Made by a program: the position numbers and the translations under genes. Shown piece after piece: positions 37,301 to 47,155 of a stretch of 64,000 nucleotides of DNA (the first letter of the stretch is position 1; the number at the start of each line of letters is the position of its first letter). The notes beneath the pieces are model-generated. The model ran no database searches, was not told where the DNA came from, and saw only the letters and a list, made by a program, of their open reading frames with translations. Source of the DNA: Diplosphaera chodatii (lineage: Eukaryota; Chlorophyta; Trebouxiophyceae; Prasiolales; Stichococcaceae); the NCBI GenBank assembly GCA_032358165.1, contig JAALGY010000063.1:310001-374000 (forward strand), given 5' to 3'.

Positions 37301-39486
37301 TCTGGGCTAGGCAGGAGAGAGCGGCGGCCCAGCGACCGTGTGCAACTGCGCACCAATGCGGAGGCAGAGGCTGAGGGGAGTGAGCAGCCGCCACGCAACC
37401 ACTGGGACAGGTACGCAGCGAAGTCCTTGCCACCTGGCCGCGCTGCTGCCACTGCTGCTGAGCTGCGTGCCACCTGCACGAGCACGCCTAGCCTGGTCGT
37501 GTCTCTGGGCAGGACCCATTTAGCTGGAAAATGCATACGGCCATACGAAGCATCAAAGATTGCATGGGCGGGTGGAACAGTCGGTGAGTCTCACCTCCAG
37601 AGCCTCCTGGGTATAGCCAGAACGCAGGGCGGCAAAGATGCGCTGCCAGGTGGTGTCGACACCAGCAGGCGAGTCAAAGTCCATTACTGCTGCCACATCT
37701 TGATTCTTTACACGCAAGAAGGCCTTCAGCTGACCCGCTCGCGATGGGTCACCACCCAGTGCTGCCTACAAGACAACACGCCTGACATGATGCAGGTGAC
37801 CAGCTTGCTCAGCAGTCTGCAGCCCAATCAGCTCCAGCAGCTCTGGCTTGAGAGGCAGCTGGCTATATGCAGCAGAGCAGAGGACGGGTACCTGCATTGC
37901 AACGCTCAAAAGCTCATCTGGGTACGCGCCTGTGCTCGGTCTGCCTGGATCACGCGCTGCATGTGGGCCGCGTGGCCCTGCTCCAGGTACTGCTGCGCGC
38001 CCTTCAGCATGGCCGCAGTCGCGCCGGCTGTGCCCTGACCGGCTCCGTGGGCGGCCGCCTCCCGCGCGATGCTGCAGAGCAGCTGCCAGCACGTCCGCAT
38101 CGTCATGCCACCCTCTGCACAGCAAGGAAGAAGGACAGCCCTTCAGCTTGTGATCAGATGTGTTGCAAATGACCACCACAGAGAGCAGATGATGGTGGGC
38201 GAAGAGGGCCATCAGTGCCAGCGGCTTGCCTGTGTCCTCCTGAACGCAGGCCTTTGCAAACTCTGAGACTGCGTCGAAAGGGTGCCCGCTGACGGCGGCC
38301 GCATTGAGCCCGGCTGTCGTCTCTGCATACGCCTTGAACCGGCCTGAAAGCTGCACCTTCTGCCCCGAGGACTGATCACCTGCACGGCGAGTCAGCCTCG
38401 TCAGCCCTGGCATGGAATGCGTGCCTACCAGTACTGCAATTGTTTGTTCATCGTCGCAGTGTGCGTGGCTGCGCATCTGTGCCTCACACCTGCTCTGCCC
38501 TGGGCCTGGCCGCTGGGCTGGCTGAGGGCATTGGGCGGCAGGCCGGGGGCGAGGCCGCCCGCCCCGCCGCTGGGCAGCATCGAGTCCAGCAGCCGTCGCT
38601 TGGCGCGCTGCCAGTTCGTCTGCATGCTGTCCGCCATGAACTGCTGGAAGGTGTCGTCCGTCTGCCGCTGCGCCTCCTGCAGCCGGCGCGCGTGCCCTTA
38701 TATGGGGATGCATGTACATCACATGGCGCACAGCAGGGTGCATGTCCGACATGCACCCTGCTGTGCGTGATCAGTGAATTGGAATTCAGGCACGTCTAGC
38801 ATTGAGAGCATGCAGAGGGCAGCAGGAACTCACCTGAATGGCTGTCACAACCGAGGACTCGTGGACCTGCTGCAAATAGTCGTCCATGGTGCTCGGCTGC
38901 GACTGGAAGACATCCTCGTGTGTTGGGCGCAGTTCTAGCTCCAGGAGGTCTCGGTTGTATCTGTGAGCAGTGCACAGTGTTCCGACGTCAGCACGTTGCA
39001 AGGCAGCACACGGTGTCATGCTGAAACACCTTCTGACGCCGGCTGTTCTGTTCCTGCCTCTTTGTCGGGCTGCAAGGCATACTTGCAGCACGGTGGTGTA
39101 CCATCTCAACAGGATCCGACCCATGAGCTGGGTGCAACACCGCCAGGGTGACAGCAGACTCGCCTGTGGGCGTTGATCCCCTGCTGCGCCAGCAGGCGGC
39201 TGGCAGCGAGGCCATCCTGCGCCTGATCCAGGCGTGACGCCTTGGTGCGCAGTTTCTGCGACAGTTCCTCTACCTGCAGCAGGTCCCTGTCCACCTGTGG
39301 GAAGCCCTCCGCATCCTGCACACAACTGAGCGCTCAGCCAGCGGTGGGCATAGGATACTGGCCATACGTGCATGCCCCTGAGTTCAATGGTCACTGTTGA
39401 CCTGCGTAAGCCCGGTGTGCAGCCTGACAGCGGACCTTGAATGCCAGGTCCTCGCTCTCCTGCAGCAGCTGGTCCCAGTCCGACAT
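34308..39486 (-). CDS. NUP93: Nucleoporin NUP93/Nic96
   Basis: Inner-ring scaffold nucleoporin (alpha-solenoid) that links NUP205/NUP188 with NUP155 and the NUP62 trimer. The start at 39486 reads MSDWDQLLQESEDLAFK. Next are QVDRDLLQVEELSQKLRTK, the helix DDTFQQFMADSMQTNWQRAK, SGRFKAYAETTAGLNAA, VKGLFPTIEDYMWFHLALV, DNFERFQGFNPTYR and the highly conserved LQLQGAVSYLARDPATRAFR with VDAVHLGLALHAAKLL. Later come VHLYGREFVHTDVRLALEYY, RNTRRELISAIAEECV, VEEAVELYMYAGAPRPALHL and a terminal exon ending IYRELNKALNRTLT. Many exons span about 5.2 kb; not every internal join was resolved. A TGTAA signal lies 42 nt past the stop. Confidence 0.9.
34311..34315 (+). terminator. TGTAA poly(A) signal candidate for TatC
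   Basis: Lies 133 nt after the TatC stop and overlaps the final codons of NUP93 on the other strand. Confidence 0.4.
38727..38767. repeat. 20-bp perfect inverted repeat with 1-nt spacer
   Basis: The arms 38727-38746 and 38748-38767 are exact reverse complements (left arm CGCACAGCAGGGTGCATGTC), separated by one C. It lies inside the NUP93 intron at roughly 38685-38832, which is otherwise unremarkable. It could form a long hairpin in the pre-mRNA or a cruciform in DNA. No flanking target-site duplication is obvious. Confidence 0.95.
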
Positions 39487-40260
39487 CCCGCGGATGCCTC
39501 AGGATGTCAATTGGCCAGCAGGCCGCACAGCGGCAACCGCACGAGGTGGCTTGGCTGCCTGTTCTGATCAAGGAGCGTTGGTCAGCTGTGATCCAGCTGA
39601 AATCACAAGGAGTGTATGTTCACCCCTCGAACGGGTGACTGGACGCAAGAACTGCAAGTATCTGCCCTGGGCCTACGAATGATCAATGAGGCTACGTGCC
39701 AATCGAGACGGATGTCTTGCACGCAGCATTGTCCATGACATCGAGTGCAGATCTCGGATGGGTAGACTGCGTAGTGACCGTCCTGCATGCGCTGCAATGT
39801 GCTTGCAGTGACGGTGTGACGCTGCTGCGAGCCTTGAAAACGCTCCTTCCTGCTGCCAGCTGGTGGAATTCGAGGTGCGAGCATGGCCTAAGGGTCTCGA
39901 ATGTCAACGTGCACTATGCTAGCGTTGTACTGACGTGGTGACGTCAGCCTCAGAGCAACTGTAACTGCAGCGCGTGCAACGCTTCGTGCGGCGGCGGCTC
40001 TCCAGTCGGTGTACCTGCATTCGCCTACCCTGCGGCAACACCGTAGCACACTCACATTGCCTAGGCAGCTCTTGAGGGCGACTGTGCGGGTCCGACTTAC
40101 CGACAGTGGGAAGGAGATACTTGTAAACCGGTGGTCTGCCAGAGTGCTGTTGGCCGTTGTGCCGTCGAGTGTCAGCCGCAGGACTGTGGAGCGGCTGATT
40201 TGCTGATCATGCGCACTTGGTAAGAGCCTGCAGAGAAGACAAGAGTGAGGCGGCAGACAG
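39487..40260. promoter_or_regulatory. Divergent promoter region NUP93 / mS37
   Basis: 774 bp without a supported exon. A long antisense frame across 39888-40358 looks like chance and overlaps mS37 exon 1. Confidence 0.45.
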
Positions 40261-40722
40261 ATGGGGAAGTCACTGCCGCTGAAGGTTAATCCCAAGCGGC
40301 TGGATAAGTCCAAGCAGGGGGAGTGTATGGAGGAGCTGCAGGCGTTCTTCACCTGCATGACGGCAAGTCCAGCAAGTATACATGGTCAACACAACGGACA
40401 GATGTGTGGTTATCTGTGGCCCTGCCTGGCACCATGTTTGCGCACAGCTGACATGTACAAAACTTCTTCACAGCGTGCTGGAGCAGACTTCGATGAGAAG
40501 TGTGTGGCGCAGCGGGCGGCACTGTCAGAGTGTGCATCTCTAGCGGTGGGTGTTTATGCCATGCTGTGCGCCACCGTGGCGATGAACCATCTACTCAACT
40601 GCACTCTGCCTGACTCGCACTGTCTGATGTTGTTTGTTGTCATACAGGCCAAGAAGCCAAATGTCAGGTCAACAATAAACCACCACCTACAAAGGCTTAG
40701 TAGAGCTCTGAAAACACGGTGA
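40261..40722 (+). CDS. MRP10: Twin-CX9C mitochondrial ribosomal protein mS37 (MRP10/CHCHD1)
   Basis: Small mitoribosomal subunit protein imported and oxidised by the MIA40 pathway. Exons 40261-40362, 40474-40545 and 40648-40722 give 82 aa. The twin CX9C motifs are C-MEELQAFFT-C in exon 1 and C-VAQRAALSE-C in exon 2. The basic C-terminus KKPNVRSTINHHLQRLSR matches the plant and yeast MRP10 tail. Intron 1 (111 nt) starts GCAAGT and intron 2 (102 nt) starts GTGGGT. Both are multiples of three without stops, so an unspliced message would still read through as a 153-aa protein. The family has no introns of this content, and the CHCH spacing only works after splicing. Confidence 0.88.
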   Translation: MGKSLPLKVNPKRLDKSKQGECMEELQAFFTCMTASPASIHGQHNGQMCGYLWPCLAPCLRTADMYKTSSQRAGADFDEKCVAQRAALSECASLAVGVYAMLCATVAMNHLLNCTLPDSHCLMLFVVIQAKKPNVRSTINHHLQRLSRALKTR

Positions 40723-40984
40723 TATGACCGACGTGATAGCACAGAGCAACTAGTGTTGGTCTCAGCTAGAACGTACGCTTAGCCGCCTAGCAGTCAATTA
40801 TCTGCAGTGCCATACGATGCCGAGCCATTCCTGCAGCATGCCGCATCTTCATGCATTTTCTAGCTTGTTGGGCCTCTGTTTTACAGCACACTGCTGATCG
40901 AAATAGCGATGTGAAGCCATTACACTCCACCTGAAGCATCTGCCTGCATGCTCTGAGCTGTGCCACAGTGTACGCATCACACCC

Positions 40985-41687
40985 CTACCCGCAACCGCCG
41001 CCACCGCAGCAGCCTCCAGGTCCGCCTGGCGGATTCCTGTGGAATGAAAAATGGTCTGCATCACCTGATGTACCATGATGGCCCAGCTATGCCAGTGTCC
41101 TTGGGTCAACAGATGAGCGTCTGGTATGCACACTGTTGCAGAAGTGCACGTTGCGTGCAGCACCTGCTGCTCGGCAGGTTGCTCATGCCACTGATCCTCG
41201 GTCCACTGCCGCCACCGCCTCCGCCACCACCGCCGCCGCCTGGACCCCTTCTGTTGTTGCTGTTGCCGCCACCCCAGCCCTTCTTGCGTGCGTGGTCCCG
41301 ATACTTCTCACTCGCCTCGGGCGAAACGATCGTCTGCATGACAAGGTCAGATTGGCGGATGCTTACAACTGTACGCATTGACACTTTCATTCGACGCTGC
41401 TGGCAGCCTGGCGCCATGACCTTCTTGCAGACACTGACGTGATGCGCACATGCAGGAAGAAGGCGATGGCGTTGACGAATGCCCAGAAGTAGTCCAAAAC
41501 GGAACCCAAGCCCCCGTTCTGCTGCACTACTTGCCCTGCAGCGAGGTTTGCAGTCACGTTGTGCAGCAACAAGGGCTACCACTGCTGAGCGCGCAGGTGC
41601 TCCCCCTGGAGGATGCTTTGCGAAGTAGCAGGCCAGCACATGTATCTGCAACATCACGCAGCACTTGCCTCCTCTGATGTGCACCAT
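40985..41687 (-). CDS. SELENOK: Selenoprotein K homologue with Cys in place of Sec
   Basis: Single-pass ER membrane protein of the SelK/SelS family, linked to ERAD and palmitoylation in animals. Exons on the minus strand are 41687-41669, 41535-41450, 41333-41164 and 41036-40985 (108 aa), all phase-consistent. The N-terminus MVHIRGGQVVQQNGG matches the SelK start, the TM segment is in SVLDYFWAFVNAIAFFLH, and EKYRDHARKKGWGG precedes a Gly/Arg/Asn-rich region with an 11-Gly run. The C-terminus is GGPGGCCGGGGCG-stop. The last Cys stands where SelK has Sec in GGUGR, and no in-frame TGA is used. Intron 1 has a GCAAGT donor. Confidence 0.85.
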
Positions 41688-42689
41688 ACTGAGCCGGTGT
41701 CCGCAGAGAAGGTAGCTGCTCACTTTCCCGAAGGGAATGTCCCCCACGCTTCCAAGCCGAGCACGTCAGTACGGGCCTACGAGGGTGCGCTGCTGCACTC
41801 TACAGCGGATCTGCTTGCCAGGGAGGCACTCGACGAACGATGGCATTCGCAAGCGAAACGCGAGTTTGACCCCTTTTGTTGGCTTCCACAGTTGGAACGG
41901 TGTGTAATTGAGACTGCCTAGGTGCATGCTGCGACCCGTAAAGCTCTCCCATGTCTGGTAGTTGGAAAAAGCTACAGTTACATCAGCAGGTCCGTGAAAC
42001 CTCCGACACGCATTGTGCCGCACTGCGTGCACCATGCGGGCGCCGTCGGCCCGCAGCTGCTCTCAAAGAGCATATTGTTGTGTGCCAAACTTTTCAAGTC
42101 TTGCCATGTACACACAGACTGCTGCGACACCATGTGCAGCACAGAACCTTGTTACAGCTCCGTCGCACACTGTTTAAAGGATAAGCATTCCGCAGTACAT
42201 GTGCATCTTCGTGCACGCAACGGGCCGTGAAGCGCTCTGCGCCGTAAACCTCCCTCGTACGCGCGCGTAGTTACTCGTAAAGCCACTAGAAGATCTCCGT
42301 CAAACCTCTGACGCGACCCACGCTTGGCCTGCCAACCCGCCTTATGGAAACGCAGCCCCTCGGACGTCTGCTTCAGCTGTTGCTGACCGCATATTCGTTG
42401 GGCCGCACAAGCAGCGCGCAAGGTGATGCACGACGTAAAGTCACTCCGATGCCCTAAACCTGCACAATGTCAATGATCCCAGTACACTAGAAGTGCGATG
42501 GATGGGCCGAACAAACTGCCAGTGTCCGCAGCGGCCGCGCCACCTTCAGCCAAGCTGGGCTTGCGTCCACCTCGCAGCTGATGCGCGTACATCCCACGAC
42601 TGCACACTCCGGAGCAAGGAGCCCGAAAGCGCGACTTGCGCCCGGCAGCTCGCGTATTCGGGACGATTTGGATAGGGGGGTCCGTCTCT
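41688..42689. other. Gene-free stretch upstream of SELENOK
   Basis: About 1 kb in which I could support no gene. It includes the SELENOK promoter side and sequence leading to the retroelement relic. A short frame at 42498 (MDGPNKLPVSAAAAPPSAK) is not connected to anything. Confidence 0.4.
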
Positions 42690-43020
42690 AGCAACTCGAA
42701 GTGACAGGTTTGACCCCCTGCGGGGGGTCAAACCAACGATGGCAGCAAACGCGATATGAAGTGCCTGTCCTACTGCATCCGCGCTGAACCCAGCGTGCCA
42801 GGTTGGCACAACACATAATCGCTGGCCTCCTGCGGAATACATCTACCACCGCATCCAGCAGCTCTTGACCATGCTTGTCAGATTCGATAAGCATGGTGTG
42901 ATCTGCATATGTTGGTAGATACCGAGGTTAAGATTCCTCCTGTATAATTGCAACAGCGCCATGCGTATGAGCGCAGTTGTGGACAAGGTCCGCATCACAA
43001 TCCGAGCGATCTGATCAGAT
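42690..43020 (-). mobile_element. Decayed reverse-transcriptase fragment (retroelement relic)
   Basis: On the minus strand around 42840-42925 a frame reads RYLPTYADHTMLIES followed by DKHGQELLDAVVDVFRRR. This matches the RT palm motif LxxYADDTxL with a following L..LLD.V.. helix; the second Asp of YADD is His here. A stop codon lies just upstream in the same frame, and no further RT motifs could be joined without frameshifts. I read it as a degenerate non-LTR-type RT remnant just upstream of the HPAT gene. The limits are approximate. Confidence 0.45.
42707..42734. repeat. 12-bp perfect hairpin
   Basis: GGTTTGACCCCC at 42707-42718 and its exact reverse complement at 42723-42734 flank a TGCG loop. 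It lies in the gene-free stretch next to the reverse-transcriptase relic and may belong to it. Confidence 0.9.
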
Positions 43021-43221
43021 GCACACAATCTTGTTGCCGGAGTGTTCTCTCACAATACTGCAGCCCTTGAGGATTGAGTACCCAGCACCACATTGCGCAC
43101 TGCACCATGGCGCAGCATTGCCGTGATGCAAGGCAAAAGCTGCCGTTGATTGCTCAGCACGTACAGCAGTGCATGCCATGAAGCACCCGAACAACTCTTG
43201 CAGGGCAAACGCGTTGCCTTG

Positions 43222-46200
43222 ATGCATTTGGGGCGCCATGGCAAACATCCAGCTGCACCAAGCGGGTTGCAGCGAGCTCGGCACCTCACGCTCGTGTTGG
43301 TGCTGCTTACGGCAGGACTCTCCTTTTCGTCGGTCCGGTATCTCAGCCAACTTGTTGTTAGCAAGCAGGGCGCCGAGTCATCAAGTCAGGCAGCTGACGC
43401 CGACTGGCACGGCGTGCTGAGCCGAGTTGAGCACAAACTGGAATCCCATCTGCCGCACCAGCTGACAGATGAGCTGGCATCCTTGGGCGTTGGTCAAAGG
43501 CCTCAAGGTGAGCGCTGACATCGGCCCTGACACCATGAAGTGCAACAGCAGAGACACTCGACCAGCATGCTTGGCTGTCGTCACATGCGATTCGGATGCA
43601 GGACTGGGAGCTGGCCGCAGCCTGATCACCCAAGAGCACCAGCCCGTCGACACCAGTGCAGGCTCGGCAGTTGCTGCAGCAGGCCCAATCGCAGATGAGA
43701 TACGGGCAGCCACAGTGGATGTGTCCCACAAGCCGCGGGCGACGGCAGCAGCTACCAAACACAGCAGACAGGCAGATCCAGAAATGTGCCGACTGGAGAT
43801 GCATACAGAGTGAGTCTGGAGCCTGAGGTCGCTGCAGATGGCAGCGGTCCAATATTCAGGAAGATTCCTGTTGCTCATCTTCAAGTCAGCATCCTGTGAT
43901 TCTGGATGGTGCAGCTATGCAATGGGGGATGCAGTTCGGTGGGGCAACACCAACAAAGTGGACTCCTGGGAGAAGTGCTGTGAGCAGTGCCTGAACTTCG
44001 TGCCAGATCCTGGAAAGCCCAAGTGTAATGGTGAGTCCATGATCTATGCACACAAGCCAGAGTTATCCTCACTCCCTGTGAATTTGCTCGCAGCTCAGTT
44101 CAATCAATCAGCTTGCATCGCGTGATATGCTCTCTGCAGTGTGGGTTTGGTGTGGCGACAAGGCCGCCTGCGGTAACACATATCAGGAGTGCTGGCTCAA
44201 AAACTTTGTGCGTTCTTTCCTGCTTTCATCTCATGGAGTCTTCTCCACGAAACATGCAAAGTCATGACGCTCTGCATATTCGTACGTAGAGTCTGCTGAC
44301 TGCTGCCAACGACGTAGGTGCACCCAGATGCAGCATCCCCCAGGCAAGGGCCCCATGTTGGCTGGACGGCTGGCACCATGCCGCCTGAGTTGCAGGACGC
44401 GCCCGAGCCCTCAGAGGTAGGTGCCTCTAGTAGATGCCTGTCAAACTCGTCGATACAACTCGGTGATCATCTGACAGCATGATTGCAGTGCAAGCAAACA
44501 CATTGGCCTGTACGCTTGTGCTACAGGTGATAGATGCAGACGAAGACCGGCGCTTCCATGTCATCATCACGGCAGAGGGCGCTGCGACTCACTGGCAGTG
44601 CCGCCTGCACTACTACTGGTGACCTAGCAGTGCTGGCCACTTTTCACGTCAAGTTCATAAATTTGCCATGACGTGCAACAGTGAGTGGGGCGGACACTGT
44701 TGCTGCATTGGTCCTGTAGGTACCGCAAGGTCAAGGCGCGCTGTGAGGCACAGGGAGCCTGCCAGATGGTATGCCCCGCCTGGATTGGAGTCGGATCAAG
44801 TCAGCAGAAGTCTGTTGCATGGCACTTGCAGATCCATGTGACCGCTTCACACAGAATGCTACAATGAGCGGCGGCATGCGGGGGACCAGGCTTTGTGGGT
44901 GCTGCAGGGGGGCTTCACTCGCATCCTGCACTCGGGACGCGCAGATGACCTGATGAAAGAGATGCCCACCTTCGTAGCGCAGCCGCTGCCACCCGACAAG
45001 CATGATCACAAAGGCTACGTCGTGCTCAACAGGCCATATGCCATCAATCAGGCGCGCCATAGCGCTGAAGCCTTGCGTGTGAGCGCCCTCGCTACATTTT
45101 TTACTATAGAGCACTCACACCAGGGGAGGTGCACAGCATTCGCTAGAACCGTGACACGCTGGCTGGATGCGCAGTGGGTACAGCAAGCGGACATCCCGGA
45201 GAGCTTCGTGCTCATGTCCGAGCCGGACCATGTGTGGCTGAAGCCGATGCCCAACCTGATGAAGGTCGCCACTGTCCCTGCTATGGCATCTTGACTGCTG
45301 GATTGCACCATGGCAAACTGTATGCCGGCACCCATGTGAATGTTCACATAAACAGGTGACACAGGCTGTGGAAATTTGCAGGGCCACCATCCAGCAGCTT
45401 TCCCATTCTTTTACATCAGCCCAGCAACGCCAGAGCTGAATTTGAGGCTGACACGCAAGTACACAGGGAACATCACGCGGCAGGAGGCAGAGAAGATTGC
45501 GCCGATTGGCAATGCGCCCACAATGCTGACCTTTGCAGACCTGAAGAAGGTACTGGCAGTAGGTGCTGCCTGCTCTGCCGACTTCTGCATTGGTCCTGCA
45601 GGGGCTGCTGTACATGGCCAAGCCATGCACCCCTTCCTGCCATGTAGGTGGCGCCAACATGGATGAACCTGAGTTTGTCTATCTTCCACGACGAGGAGAC
45701 TGCCAAGGAATGGGGCTGGGTGCAGGTGCGATGGGAGGCTGGCAGAAGCACCCTGCACGATGGCTATGATCTGACAGAGAACCACACACCTCATGGCACC
45801 CACGACACAATAAACAAACCCACGACACAATAAACAACAAACCTGATACGATGACACACAGGAAATGTATGCCTTCACGATCGCCTGCTACAATGAGAGG
45901 GTCCCCAAGGTGCATCTGCACAAGAAGATGATGAGCCAGCCACCCTGGGACAGCGGTGCGTGTCCTGCCCTGGCCCCGAGAGAGCTTTGGGCCCCTCCCG
46001 CAGCACAGCAGCCCCTGTCGACATGTCCAGCAAACATGACGGCCTGGCCTAGCATGCTCCTGCTGCGTGTGTGCTGCCTGATATTTTCAAATGCAAGCCA
46101 ATCACAGGTGAGATTGCTCACTCTTTGGAGTGTTGCCTCAGAGATGGAGCCGTTCTACCTGCTGCACTTCACCTATGGCATGGACTACACGCGCAAGGGC

Positions 46201-46694
46201 GTCTTCACGCCGGGCAAATATGGCGAGTGGCGCTTTGACAAGCGGACCTACGCACAGCTGCCGCCGCCGCGCCATCTCAGCGAGCCCCCGCGTGGCATGA
46301 AGAATGCCCTGGTGAGTCGCTGCAGCGCATGCCAAAGGGCGGCGGTCCAGCTGCAAGCTGTAGCCTGCAGTGAAAGGGTGCCAGCGCATGCTTGCACAGT
46401 GTTTGATCCTGTGTAAACCTGGCACGAGCGATGATGATCCTGCTCACAGGTTCGGCACCTCGTCCATGCCATCAATGAGGTGTCGACTGTTGTACCAGGC
46501 TGGGACGGTGAGAACTGGCTTCACAGCACCCTGGCCGATGTATTGTGCATTTGCACATTGCAGTGGCCCACCACGTCGAAGCATGCACGCATGTGCAGAA
46601 CTGCACTGAGTATCATGCACGATCTGTGCATATTGCAGAATATGCGGCCACTGGTGTTGCAAAGGAGGTGTGGGATGGCATTCTGCCGGCCTAG
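43222..46694 (+). CDS. HPAT: Hydroxyproline O-arabinosyltransferase with N-terminal PAN-like module
   Basis: Golgi type II membrane glycosyltransferase that adds arabinose to hydroxyproline in wall glycoproteins (GT95 family in plants). Exon 1 (43222-43507) has a basic start and a signal anchor (LTLVLVLLTAGLSF). A Cys-rich PAN/apple-like unit follows: YAMGDAVRWGNTNKVDSWEK, CCEQCLNF, then VWVWCGDKAACGNTYQECWL. The catalytic domain has FHVIITAEGAATHWQCR, LHYYWYRKVK, GGFTRILHSGRADDLM, GYVVLNRPYAINQW, FVLMSEPDHVWLKPMPNL (DxH-type site), AAFPFFYISP, LLHFTYGMDYTRKGVFTPGK and YGEWRFDKRTY. The last exon ends KEVWDGILPA. Plant HPATs lack the PAN-like unit, so this is a lineage-specific architecture. 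Confidence 0.88.
45798..45837 (+). repeat. 20-bp perfect tandem duplication
   Basis: The unit ACCCACGACACAATAAACAA occurs twice back to back in an HPAT intron. It is AT-rich and repeats an AATAAA-like core. No other copy was noticed in the window. Confidence 0.9.
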
Positions 46695-47155
46695 CGCTGG
46701 GCCAGCCCTTGCAATCGTCAGTCAGAATTGACATTGAACGTGAAAGACAGCGCTTCCTTCGTGACAAAACATAGCACTGCCTTCAAGTAGATCCTCATGC
46801 TGCGGACTGGTCAATGAAGTGTCGACCAGTATGAAGCTCAGCAACTGTACCATGATTGTACCGCACGCATCTCAGATATGCATGACCTGCTCGTCACTCT
46901 TCTGCACCGATGTCTTGCTTTGACAGTTTGCATGTGCGTCCAGCCGTCCACAAGCTGAGGTAGCACGTGCCAATTTGAGGTGCAATTGCGGCGATACCCA
47001 GTTTCAGCCTGGTCCTGCGGCGGACAGCCAGTGCGGCACATGCGCTCCCACTGCTCTCCTTGCACAATGATCACCATGTGAGAGCAAATGCAGGCTCAAG
47101 AGGTTGAATCCTCCAGTTGCACAGGTTGAAGAGAGGTTTTGCGACGCTCCCCTTG

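Noticed and set aside
40985..41036. In-frame UGA selenocysteine codon in the SelK-like gene
   Set aside because: The coding strand reads TGC TGC ... TGC GGG TAG. No TGA occurs in frame.
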